Below are positions 45,131-55,405 of a stretch of DNA of 64,000 bases, piece by piece. How positions within the stretch are numbered: position 1 is the first letter of the stretch; every line of letters begins with the position of its first letter. The translations under genes were made by a program, and so were the position numbers. Origin of the DNA: Gari tellinella (Eukaryota > Mollusca > Bivalvia > Cardiida > Psammobiidae); NCBI GenBank assembly GCA_922989275.2, contig OV277870.1, positions 29,222,742 through 29,286,741 on the forward strand, read 5' to 3'. A model generated the notes under the pieces. The model was given only the letters and a program-made list of their open reading frames with translations. It was not told the DNA's origin and made no database searches.

Positions 45131-45879
45131 TTAAATCTCACAATTCTGTTGGCGCATTTATTTGATTTTCAAAATAGTTTGGCCCCTCTTAGCAAATAGA
45201 AAAAGTCCCTAATAAGCGTAACTTATATGTTTTGTTTTAAGGAAGATCGGATAATAAAATGCTATAGCACTGATAACAATTTCGGCGGTTAGATTAGAAA
45301 CATGTATAGTTTTTGTATATTCATATTTTCTGAGGATATATCCATATCGCGAAACTTCTTTTAGTATATGATAAAAACAGTGCTAGACTTACCGGCTTTT
45401 TAGATGCAAAGTCGCAAACTACTCAATGATCAATGTGACACTTGCCTTAACGGTTGATAGCAATAACTATACCGTTTCAGCCATGTGTAACAAATCAAGA
45501 GTGTATATTCTGCGATTACGCAGTATCTTGTGTCATTTGTAGGTAACTTTGACTTTGATTTCGAAGCTTTTCCGGATCACAGATCTGGGGCCCGTTTCTC
45601 AAAACTTCGTACGACAAAACGATCGTAAGTCAAAACTTTAAATACATTTATTTTCTGACTTCTCTATCTAATCCTGTCTTATGACATCTCTTTGGAACCG
45701 TCTTTGCAAGACGGTTCCAAATATACTCAACAGAATAATTAAAGGGGCAAAAGTATAAAGTCATATATCTTTTGCGAAAATTAAAACATTTTTCAAATTA
45801 AAACAGTGAATGTATGCTTAGGTCCTTTAGAATGAAAAGCAAAAGAAATACAAGTCACTGCGTGCAAAATCAAGCAGGG

Positions 45880-46310
45880 TGAATTCCGCTTAGGCTGGTG
45901 TTAGGGGGCGTGAGCACTGTTGCATATTTAAGTATTGCTCATGAACAGACTCAATTAAACCGAGTCTGCAATTTTCAGTATTTGCTTTGTTTTCTGTGCT
46001 TTCAAAGGATCTCCCCTTATTTAGATTATATAATTTACAACAGCAGATGTTAAGTGCTTGTTTGGCGGCTGTAAAAAGTCGCCCCGTACTTCATTATCAG
46101 TGTTGTTATACTTTCTGGTCCTTTGGAATTATTGATTTCAGCGCATTTACAGTTGAAAGTTGAATTCCGCTTAAGCTGGTGCTAGGGGGCGTGAGCACTG
46201 TTGCATATTTAAGTATTGCTCATGAACAGACTCAATTAAACCGAGTATGCAATTTTCAGTATTTGCTTTGATTTCTGTGCTTTCAAAGGATCTCCCCTTA
46301 TTTAGATTGA
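45880..46310 (+). repeat. Direct repeat of ~150 bp inside the Tc1-like element
   Basis: TGAATTCCGCTTAGGCTGGT to CTCCCCTTATTTAGATT (about 45880-46027) recurs at 46161-46308 with few changes (281-bp offset). It includes GGGGGCGTGAGCACTGTTGC and CTCAATTAAACCGAGT. It precedes the transposase and may be a promoter or binding-site region. Confidence 0.8.
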
Positions 46311-46484
46311 ATGAATTTAAGCGGACAGGTATCACAAACCAGATTTTTAACGTTTGCTGCCTATTTTTCAGTGATTCGTTTTACAACTGTTTTCGATATA
46401 TCGAGTGCATATTTTTGTTGTAAAGCAAACGTAGATTGGGTATTGATTTAAAATTTGATAAACATGCATCAAAGACACCATTTG

Positions 46485-47445
46485 TGCGCTTTTCTATCTG
46501 CTAGATGGCCAGACCAACGTCACGTTGCGGCAGAGTTTGACGTTAGCAAGGACGGGGTCAATAGGTTGTGGTAGTTGTACCTTGATACTGGGAACATAAA
46601 TTGGAGACCAGGTCAAGGTCATTTACAGGTCACACATGAAGTAAAGGACAGACGTTGTCACTTATGGCATGGCGTCAACGGCTGGATCCCAACGTTACAC
46701 TTAATATCGTTTATAAACAGGGGTATAATTAAGGATCTCTGTTCAGATCGTCGGGAACAGACTTCATGCTACAAACCTATGGGCTATAAGAATCGTTGTG
46801 GGAACGACCTTGACCCCACATCACCGTAGATAAAATCCAGTGTTTTGCCCCCAACCGTGCCCTTTCAGCGTCTACATTTGCGCAACGTATTGTGGACTGG
46901 TGAGTCAAAGTTCAATTTGGATTTCAATAAAGGGTGCAATCGATTGTAAAAACAGAGAAACGAACGTTTCTTGGACTGTTGTGTGGCAGAGCATGACCAA
47001 TACAGAAAAGGGTCAGGGCTCGTATGGGTGGGCATCTCCTACAACGGTGACATGGGCCTTTACGTCATAACGATATGGGCTCTGACCAGTTTGGTGTACA
47101 GGGACGTTACTCTAGACGCTATTGAGAACGCTTACGCTGGAGTTTCGGGCCCAGGCTTCAACCCGACAGACGACAATGCTCGCCAGTACCAAGCACGTAA
47201 GGTGGGTCAGTACTTGGAACAGGATGGCAAAGAGCGGACTGACTGCTCAGCAAGGGCTATAGTCCTCAAACACATTGAGGATGCATAGGGTGTACTCTAT
47301 GACTGCACAGGAGCTTAAAGACATGCTTATTGAAGAATGACACAGAATGCTCATGGTATACAACCTCAAGTTAATTCTCAGCTTTACCCGCAGATGCCAG
47401 AAATAGATTAATGCATGTGATGGACACACATCATTCCAACTGTAA
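46485..47445 (+). pseudogene. Decayed Tc1-type transposase
   Basis: Fragments of a Tc1-family transposase lie in order across frames. A helix-turn-helix region reads AAEFDVSKDGVNRLW and is followed by a stop (TAG at about 46572). Next comes the YLDTGNINWRPGQGHLQV linker (about 46577-46630), then a garbled catalytic-domain start. GLVWVGISYNGDMGL (about 47017-47060) corresponds to the usual VWGGIS segment. FNPTDDNARQYQARKV (47158-47203) holds the second catalytic-Asp region, usually DNARPH. ARAIVLKHIEDA resembles the usual LNPIEHxWD segment, and a tail RRCQK..INACDGHTSF ends near 47440. The gene has several stops and frame changes, so it is non-functional. The intact family protein would be ~340 residues. 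Confidence 0.8.
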
Positions 47446-47799
47446 TTTAAGAGAAGAACCTATCAGGATGGGCTCTTGGTTTTGTTTTTTGTTACCCCAC
47501 CCACCTAGTCTTGCACACTGCCCTTTTAGGGTAGTTGTGTTTTAAGGAAAGTCTTCTTTTCGAAAGAGAAAAGTACCCAATTATTAAGTTAGCACGTAAC
47601 TTTACATGATATTGTTAAGAATTCTATGAATAAACTTGCGTTCGTTTATTTGCTTTACCCTATATGTGTGCCCCTTTAATTATTTTGTTAGTATAGATGT
47701 CACAAGACATGATGAGATTGAGAAATAAATACTAATTGAGATTTTTATAATCTGACTTTCGATAACATTTGTCGTACGAAGTTTTATGAAATGGGTCCC

Positions 47800-49017
47800 A
47801 GATATTTCATCAGCATAGGCAACGTATTTCAGTTTGTGAGTACATCCTGTGATGACGCAATGCCGCTTATGAATTACAAGCTATTGAGTCATTGACCACG
47901 ACCACAATGTTAACTAAATATGTCCAGAGCAAAGTTTGGAATTGCGGAGTGTCGCGTATCACTTATATAATGCTTATTCAATGTATTAATCTGAAACGTT
48001 CTATTATACACTGAAAGACACTTCTAACGCAACACTTTCCAAAATAGTATTACACAAATACTGTACATGATATCTTACTCAAATTTCACCAGAACTGGTT
48101 TGACTACCTTTTGCACATAATTTCAATTAAAGCATTCAACCATAAACTTTTAAGGATGATCAATGCCGCACGTTGAGTAGGTAAGAATATATATTTCTGC
48201 ACGAGAAAAGTGATGACGGCGAAGTTTATCGATTTAAAATTCTGTATTAATATAGTACAACGTAAAACATCAAATATTTTGCATGAAATGCATGGAACGC
48301 CAATAACGCCCCTGCGCCATTGGCATGGTTCAGACAGACCCTTAAATCAGTCACGTAAGTTTGCGTTATTTCTTAATAAGATGTTACTATTACAATGTAC
48401 TGTTGATACTGCGTAATGTAAGATTGAAGTCGTAATCATTCTAGTCATTTCAACATGTGACACTTATTTGTTTCATATCAAATAACGAAAAATAAAATCA
48501 GCCTTGTCTGTTTATTTTATGTGACTCGAGTCTTCGGCAGGTCTTTTTCCGTCATAGGTTTTTGTGTGGAAGTACAAACGATTTCAACGCGGACCGCGGT
48601 ACTATCGTAGAAGTGTCACAACTTCGGTATATGATTAGACAGAGGTGTATGAAGACCATTCGTATCCAGGGAGAACATATTGGATATTAACTGTCTCATT
48701 TCAAACTTTTTCTGTGATAAGTGCCGTGAATAGAATTATCCTTCTATCTCCTTATTATATTTTGTGGCGATTTTGTGACTTTTAATTTTGGAGTCGTGTT
48801 TTATTTCTGTTAGATTTTGTGCTTTTTTGTTAAGTGATTACAATGAAATTTACAGGAATCATGTACGAAGTGTATCTATATTGTAAATTTCCAAGATAAC
48901 GATTATATAATAAGCCGAAAACACATCAAAATGTCTAGGTGTTGCGTTAGAAGTGTCTTTCAGTGTAGAGGTCTTGTTATTCATACTTTCCTTTCCTCAA
49001 GACTTATACATACTACT
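47800..49017. other. Intergenic, nothing recognised
   Basis: AT-rich; no gene or family repeat that I can support. Confidence 0.4.
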
Positions 49018-49021
49018 TTAA

Positions 49022-49243
49022 ACCATTACACCCTGAATACGCCTTTTTACGTCTGCAAGGTATTCCTCCCCTGAAGATAATAGTTCCAATTTTATAGTTA
49101 TGAATATATTGATATGAAATAAGTTGCTTTTTTCGAACAGATGGTAGCTTAAAGCAGTGCAATAGGCACATTCTGCTTTACTTTAAACCTGCTTTAAGCG
49201 GTCACCTGTTTTCAAAAGTAGAAACATGTTATGGGTTAATGGG
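49022..49243. mobile_element. Fam-4 MITE, inverted
   Basis: Right TTAA at 49244-49247 after ATGGGTTAATGGG. GAAGATAATAGTTCCAATTT, GGCACATTCTGCTTTAC and AGCGGTCACCTGTTTTCAAA are typical. The left hairpin arm is shortened. Confidence 0.7.
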
Positions 49244-49478
49244 TTAAAATATCCGTTATACTAAAATTACTGGTAGTCAAAGACTTAAAACTTTCCCTTA
49301 GGGGAAATGCAGGCGAACACGCTTAAACGGTAATATCGTTTGAAATGATAAGATTTATGACCCATTACAAATTAACCCTATTATCATTTAACGAGACTAC
49401 GGAGTAAATATGCCAATGTTGTGAATCCAGGTAACATCCAGTAACTAGGCACTGTGTCACAGCGTTTGTGACTATTAA

Positions 49479-49722
49479 CCCATTACCCCATAAATACTCA
49501 TTTTTACGCCTTTAATTAATTGCTCTACTGAAGAAAATAGTTCCAATTTATACTGTCATAAAAAAAATTCATAAGAAATATTTTCTATATTCTAGCAGAT
49601 AATAGCTTAAAGCAGGCTGAAAGTAAAGCAGAATGTGCCTTAAGGCACATTCTGCTTTACTTTCAACTTGCTTTAAGTTGTCACATATCTTCAAAACTAG
49701 AAACAGGCCATGGGGTGTTGGG
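49479..49722. mobile_element. Fam-4 MITE, 244 bp, abutting a Fam-3 copy
   Basis: TTAA at 49475-49478; right junction TTTA at 49723-49726 is shared with the next element. Near-perfect hairpin GAATGTGCCTTAAGGCACAT. Confidence 0.8.
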
Positions 49723-49726
49723 TTTA

Positions 49727-49943
49727 CCCTTTGAATGCTAGGTATATGTTTCGTTTGCAACTACTTCCGTCTGCTACTGTTCTAAAAGTAGAATTGACAA
49801 CTATCTGTTTACTACAAAGTCAGTGTCAAACAGTTTAGCACATGCTGAGACACAGCTTCACGCGGCCTCTCATCAGAATCCAAACTGTTTCTAATTTTAA
49901 GTAATCACTATTGCATATGAATCCGCCGCTAGCATGGAAAGAG
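49727..49943. mobile_element. Fam-3 MITE abutting a Fam-4 copy
   Basis: TTTA at 49723-49726 and TTAA at 49944-49947. CCCTTTGAATGCTAGG left; decayed hairpin GACACAGCTTCACGCGGCCT. Confidence 0.7.
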
Positions 49944-49947
49944 TTAA

Positions 49948-50515
49948 AAATGCTACGTCGGACGATGCACTTTGAATCGAAACTGATGGAAAATGAAGAC
50001 ACATACTTTGTACAGTAACTGTTGATATTAGAACAATGAAAGGGTTATCGTGCTAAAACCATTTGCACGGTAATGAAGTGTAAATGCTTCTGCAAATTAC
50101 TCTCAGAATGTTAACCCTTTATTCAATGAAATCTTTCTTGTGATTTATTGCATACTTGAAAATAAGCAAGTTCATTTTCACGTTAAGGGCTTATTAAGAA
50201 GTTAATTTAAAACAAACAGTGTTGACCCAGATTAGAGGGTGTCTTAAGAAGCCATCTACTCCGGCACAATACATAAACCAGTCTCCAGTATAGAAAGTGT
50301 TAATAGTAAAGGATGGTTTTGTGATAATTGTGTAAGTGTCTCGCATATATTTTACAACACCCACACGACACGATTAGTCCATATTTCAGGCCGTGTTTAG
50401 TAAATACTTAACATAGTATCCCCTAATGATGCATGTACGCATCGTTTACAAACGAAACAGACAGTATGGACTCAAACCAGATACTCCAACAGGTATTGCC
50501 TGATTTGTCTTACTT
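49948..50515. other. Intergenic, nothing clear
   Basis: No gene. Weak hairpin-family traces occur at 50213-50262 and 50455-50512. Confidence 0.35.
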
Positions 50516-50995
50516 GTCAAAGTTATTTTTGTGAACAGAATAGTTAATAATGGTAAATAGGTAAGCAAGGTAACATCGAATATATAATAGTACACTTTCC
50601 TACTTCAGATACGTATGATCCTCGTGCAGCACGAAACCGCTGCGCTAACTTTACTGATATTTGATTATTTCCCAATAAACGCATCTATATACTAAAACTA
50701 TTATTTCCATTACAAACAGATTGGAACCAGATAAGACGCTGGGTAACCCGGCTTCTGATAAGGCTCCAACATGTTTGCTATTCAGATTAAAAATATAGTT
50801 AAAATTTCTAAAAGTAAATTTCCACAGTTTAGTGCATTGCGTTTGCGTTTAAACGGGAAAGAATAATGTATCCTCTACTGTACATTACGTACAAAAATTA
50901 CAGCTATCCGTACCTCTAACTCGCTGTAGAGAAAACTCATCCCTTTTAAAGTTTTAGAATATTCCAATCTAAATATAACTTGAACAGGTCAGACG
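50516..50995. mobile_element. Second copy of the ~475-bp Fam-1-related element, inverted
   Basis: Matches 20541-21015 in reverse orientation: GATCCTCGTGCAGCACGA, hairpin GACGCTGGGTAACCCGGCTT, AAGAATAATGTATCCTCTAC, AAAATTACAGCTATCCGTAC and AGAGAAAACTCATCCCTTTT. Confidence 0.75.
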
Positions 50996-51394
50996 AAAAC
51001 ACTAATATCACATGATCAAGGTATGCGCTGTGTACCGATATGCTATACCTTACAATACCATGCGCAATTTGAAAAAAAAATGGATTAGTGTTTAAATCTA
51101 AAAATTGTTCATTTGAAGTTGCAGGGGAGAATGAACCATTAATGTCATGGAAGAGTCCCTAAAGGGAAGGGTTTACGAATTATTAAATAAACATAGCTCT
51201 TTTTTAAAAAAATTCACGTAACGGGCGATTTGTGATTCGGTTTTTTACACTTTGAATCAAAATTATACCCCAAATAACCCAGAGTCTCATCTGATGTCAA
51301 GCTGATTGAAACCAATCTGATAAAACTGTCTGAACAAAGGCACGCGAATCAATCTTTAGACAATTTGCACACGATGTCATTTGCAGACAATTAA

Positions 51395-51628
51395 CCCTTT
51401 CGGCTCATGGTTAATCGTAAGGTGTTTACCCCTTCATCATTATTTTGTCGTTTGCTTCAATATTGTTGTCTGCAATATCGTTTCAAAGTAAGATTTAAAG
51501 TAGTTTAACTAGAGAAATATCGTTATGAGTGTTAAATTGTTTGAATCCTGTTCAGGCGTTACGCGCCGTCTGATTTGGATCCAAACTGTCCGCAACATCG
51601 ACTGTTTGGTACTCCGGCGATGAAAGGG
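51395..51628. mobile_element. Fam-3 MITE, 234 bp
   Basis: TTAA at 51391-51394, TTAG on the right. The body is standard; the left hairpin arm is lost (TCCTGTTCAGGCGTTACGCG). Confidence 0.75.
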
Positions 51629-51816
51629 TTAGTGTTGCACTATTACAAACTGTATTTAAAACATTGCCGGACTACAAGTTGGACGGTACATTATAGCGAT
51701 TATAAATATTGGTCATTAAACAATGTTAAACGACACTGCCCCGGGTTACAACTATAATATGATTAGTAGTGCTTGTAACCAAATTACTGTCTAAAAGGTT
51801 TCACAGCTGCGATTCT

Positions 51817-52059
51817 GGGACCCGTTTCATAAAACTTTGTACGACAAATGTTGTCGTAAGTCAGTTTATAAAAGTGCTATTTTTTATTTATTTCTCTCTC
51901 TTATCCTGTCTTGTGACATCTCTTTGGATTCGTCTTGAAAAGACTATTCCAAAGAGATGTCACAAGACAGGATTAGATAGAGAAATTAGAAATTAAATGT
52001 ATTTGAAAGTTTTGACTTACGATCGTTTATGTCGTACGAAGTTTTATGAAACGGACCCC
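51817..52059. mobile_element. Fam-E foldback MITE, intact, 243 bp
   Basis: GGGACCCGTTTCATAAAACT left and its complement right; centre TTCGTCTTGAAAAGACTATT. Subterminal CTTTGTACGACAAATGTTG. This is the reference copy for the interrupted element at 45.6-47.8 kb. Confidence 0.85.
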
Positions 52060-52238
52060 TGTGCATTGCTGGTGTTTGACACATTGCTACATAGCACTTA
52101 GCTATCAATATTCTCACATCAGAATTATATTTCAAAACTATTGAATTGCAGAATTGAATTTAAACCATGAAATAGTTAATTATAAAAGATTCAGACAACC
52201 AGTATATTTCCAAACTATCACATTTTATCGGATTACCG

Positions 52239-52252
52239 CCCCCCCCCCCCCC
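52239..52252. repeat. Poly(C) run
   Basis: Fourteen consecutive C residues; length may be an assembly estimate. Confidence 0.9.
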
Positions 52253-52452
52253 ATTAAAACAACAAGTTACATGTAACGAAAGTTACCCGTAAGACGTTAT
52301 TATGAAGTGCACGCAAATCAAATTATCTTTAATGGTTTTTTATTAAAATACGAAAGTTTTCAGATCGTTAGCTTTGTCACAGATGTGAAAGAGATATGCT
52401 TTAAATTTATTTTGCACAATAAGACAATGCCTTTCAAACGAACACCTCTTAA

Positions 52453-52688
52453 CCATTTCATGACCAAATTATTCGGGAGATTGTTACCCCGTCACTGCTT
52501 TATTGTCGTCTGATTCATTCTTGTTGCGTGCAAGACACTTTTCAGCGTTATATTTAAGATTGTGGGATATAATAATAATCGATAAGAATGTCCAACAGTT
52601 TGGATCCTGATCAGATACCACATCACGCAGCGTCTGACCATCACCCAAAATGTTTGTGCACTTTTAAGCTTCATTGAGAGTAAAAGGG
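52453..52688. mobile_element. Fam-3 MITE, 236 bp
   Basis: TTAA at 52449-52452 and 52689-52692. Full body; hairpin has drifted (GATACCACATCACGCAGCGT). Confidence 0.8.
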
Positions 52689-52692
52689 TTAA

Positions 52693-53990
52693 AGATAATT
52701 CTAATAAAACCTGCTTTAAAACTATTTTGTACAACGTACAACTTGTTTTCAATGAACTGAACAAACATATTATTTATGAAGAAGTTTAAAAAAGTTGCTT
52801 GCTATTTTAATGCAAGGGGAAATTTGATAGGAAGCTTTCTACACTAAGAATGTCAATAAGTTACCATCTGTCTAGGAGAATCAAATATGCGTGTATATTT
52901 CATATGAAGGGTCTCTGTAAACATTACTTTCCCGAAACCACGGCACTTATTCTGACCGAAAGGGTTTGGTTTTCGATTATTTTGTCTCAAAGGGGTAATG
53001 CTTATTAACAAGCCACTGGATAAATTTATATAGAATGCCTGATACAATTAATATAACATAAGGTTGTATACCTTTTTAGTAAATAATTACATATGAAACT
53101 ATTATATATAAATATTCATGTTATATTTTCTCCTCAACCGCGCTCATATGATTAACTCTAATTAGATAAAAAAAAACATATAAAAGCGATATAAACCAGA
53201 TTCACATTTTTTTTAACTTGTTTAAATCTTCCTCCGATATTCTTTTAAATGTCGTTTGGTAGAATTTGCTGCCATTGCGATGGTTTAGACAGTGTCCGTT
53301 CAATTTACATGGTTGTGATAATTACTAGAGTCATTATCAGTTCTGCGTGTCAATATCGCTTTTTGCGAAATCGAACGTGCAACACTCTCGATCAATTAAT
53401 GAGAGCATTTGAGATAGGTTAATAATATTTGTCAACATTGAATTAACTATTGATATTAATGTCTTTTGATACTTTAATTAGATAATATTTGTTTCCATTG
53501 GTTTTGTTCTGCTGTTCAAACTGATGTTAAGTGAGCTAACTGGAAAAAATGTGCATTTAAAACGAATTTTGGGAATGCCAGGAGAATCGCCTCCTAACGG
53601 TAGAATTATATTGATACACGAATAAATATATTTAAGAATAACTCGATTAAAATTTACGGCTGCTTTGTGATCCATTTCAATTGCGATTCAATCACAAGAA
53701 TAGAAGTGTTGATACAATAAGTTAACAGAAGGCCATTTTAGCATTTTCTCTTAACCTCATACTCAATATTTAAGGCGTCATAAATTATGGATTGAGGTCT
53801 AATAATTATATTCTTCCACTGGCAAATACGTTATTCGTTCCCGTTTGAACAAATCCAAACCCAACCGCAGCACAAAGTATTGAATCTCATTTTCAACCAT
53901 TTTTGAGCCTCAACATGAAGTTCGCTAAGTACAAACTAGTTAATTGCTAACAATATCGTTTTCCTTATGAACCATGGATCTGCCATTTAA
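52693..53990. other. Intergenic, nothing major
   Basis: No gene recognised. A Fam-1-type fragment (ACGTTATTCGTTCCCGTTTG) lies at 53828-53847. Confidence 0.4.
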
Positions 53991-53991
53991 A

Positions 53992-54206
53992 ACTTCGTTG
54001 GACAAATGTTCGCGTAAGTCAGATTATAAAATTCTCATTTATTATTAATTTCTCAATATAATTATGTCTTGTAATATTATATTGAAAAGACAATTCCAAA
54101 GAGATGTAACAATTCAGGATTAGATGGAAAATCAGAAATAAGATGTATATTAACGTTTTGAATTACGACTGTTTTCGTAATACGACATTTCGCAAGACGA
54201 ACCGTG
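53992..54206. repeat. Fam-E foldback, decayed
   Basis: AAACTTCGTTGGACAAATG, TGTCTTGTAATATTATATTG, CCAAAGAGATGTAACAATTC and CGTAATACGACATTTCGCAA match Fam-E in order. Confidence 0.6.
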
Positions 54207-54382
54207 GTGATTATTCTTATAGACATTACATATTCTTGTTAATGGGGGATCCTACTAAACTTTTTATAATTAGCTTTTTTGTCTTAATATTTCTAGAAAT
54301 TTACAACTGACTTGTAATCGGTGCCGAATAACCGTGTGTCTGGACCCTAACTGTTTGCACTAGTGTATATGTATATCGTTTA

Positions 54383-54542
54383 TAGGAATAAACAACATCT
54401 TTTTGACGTTCATGACGGTATGACTACATTAGCTTCGCAGGGGGTGAGTTTTGTAAACGCCCGAAGGGCGTTTTCATTAAACTTACCCCCGAAGCTAATG
54501 TAGTCATACCGTCATGAGCGGTAAAAAGATGTTGTTTATTCC
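54383..54542. mobile_element. Foldback element, 160 bp
   Basis: GGAATAAACAACATCTTTTT faces its complement at 54522-54542. Inner arms GACGGTATGACTACATTAGC; tip AACGCCCGAAGGGCGTT. Nearly perfect, so it is probably recent. Confidence 0.85.
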
Positions 54543-55400
54543 TCATATTTATATTTTTATTTTCTGTCATCCATTTAATGTGTTGTTTGACCAGATTTGT
54601 TTTCATGTATATGAATATATCATATACCGGCCAAATGGGTTTGATAGCTGTAATATCGATGTATTAGCCATTCCAGTTTCTAAATATGGTGTCAAAAGTA
54701 GTCCTTACTACATGTACTGTATTTGCATGATAATTTCAGGGTTTTACGCAGTAAACTTTCTCGCTTTGCTTTAAGAACGCTCGTAAGAAACTAAAACAAA
54801 AATTTCAATCTGAATATCCATTATCAAAGCATATTTTAAACAATTAGGTGGCGCAAGTTTTTATACACGCTTTACACATAGCAACGCGAATAGCAACGCT
54901 GAAATGCGACGACACAGTCAGCGTGTACACACACCCGCGGCTATCCGTGGCATATCCGATACACATAGGCTAGTTTAAATATGTCATAATGGAACATTAC
55001 GTTACCAATTTAGTAAGTGTGAATGAGTCAATATATTTTTATGTAACAAAATCATGTCCTTGTAAATTTTGAAAGATCATACTCGGAAAAAGTGATAATT
55101 GTCATCTTAAACTAATACTTACGTGTTTATATACACATTTTATCAAACAAAGAGCAAGAGATAAGCAGAATCTTTTAATTATTTGACATTGAAACAGCTG
55201 AAAAGTCAGTTTTGCAGTGTCCCTAAATTAGTTATTTTGATTTAATCAATAGACTTTCTATGAAATATCTGAAATATTTCAGTAGTGTGCCAATATAGGT
55301 AACTTTAACTATATCTGACTTCATATAAACCATAAAATTGTGGGAATTCCTCAGTTTAAATACTTTTTTCCATTGTTAATCACTGTACCTGGAATCCTGT
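54543..55400. other. Intergenic, nothing recognised
   Basis: AT-rich, no family repeat. The plus-strand open frame at 54514-54774 starts inside the foldback arm and has no recognisable domain. Confidence 0.4.
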
Positions 55401-55405
55401 TCAGT

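Larger units (their letters stand above)
45724..47693 (+). mobile_element. Tc1/mariner transposon, 1970 bp, TA target duplication
   Basis: Terminal inverted repeats of 25-26 bp: TACTCAACAGAATAATTAAA then GGGGCA at 45724-45749, and the complement of TACTAACAAAATAATTAAA plus GGGGCA at 47669-47693 (one indel). TA at 45722-45723 and 47694-47695. It contains a decayed transposase gene and a ~150-bp direct repeat in its 5' part. Confidence 0.85.
45597..47799. mobile_element. Fam-E foldback split by a Tc1-like transposon
   Basis: Left part 45597-45721 (GGGGCCCGTTTCTCAAAACT, ACGATCGTAAGTCAAAAC, a GAACCGTCTTTGCAAGACGG hairpin). Right part 47696-47799 (GATGTCACAAGACATGATGA, GTCGTACGAAGTTTTATGAA, GGGTCCC). 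Joined, the halves match the uninterrupted copy at 51817-52059. Confidence 0.85.

Noticed and set aside
46840..47070. 76-codon plus-strand open frame as a separate gene
   Set aside because: It is an alternative frame across the decayed Tc1 transposase.
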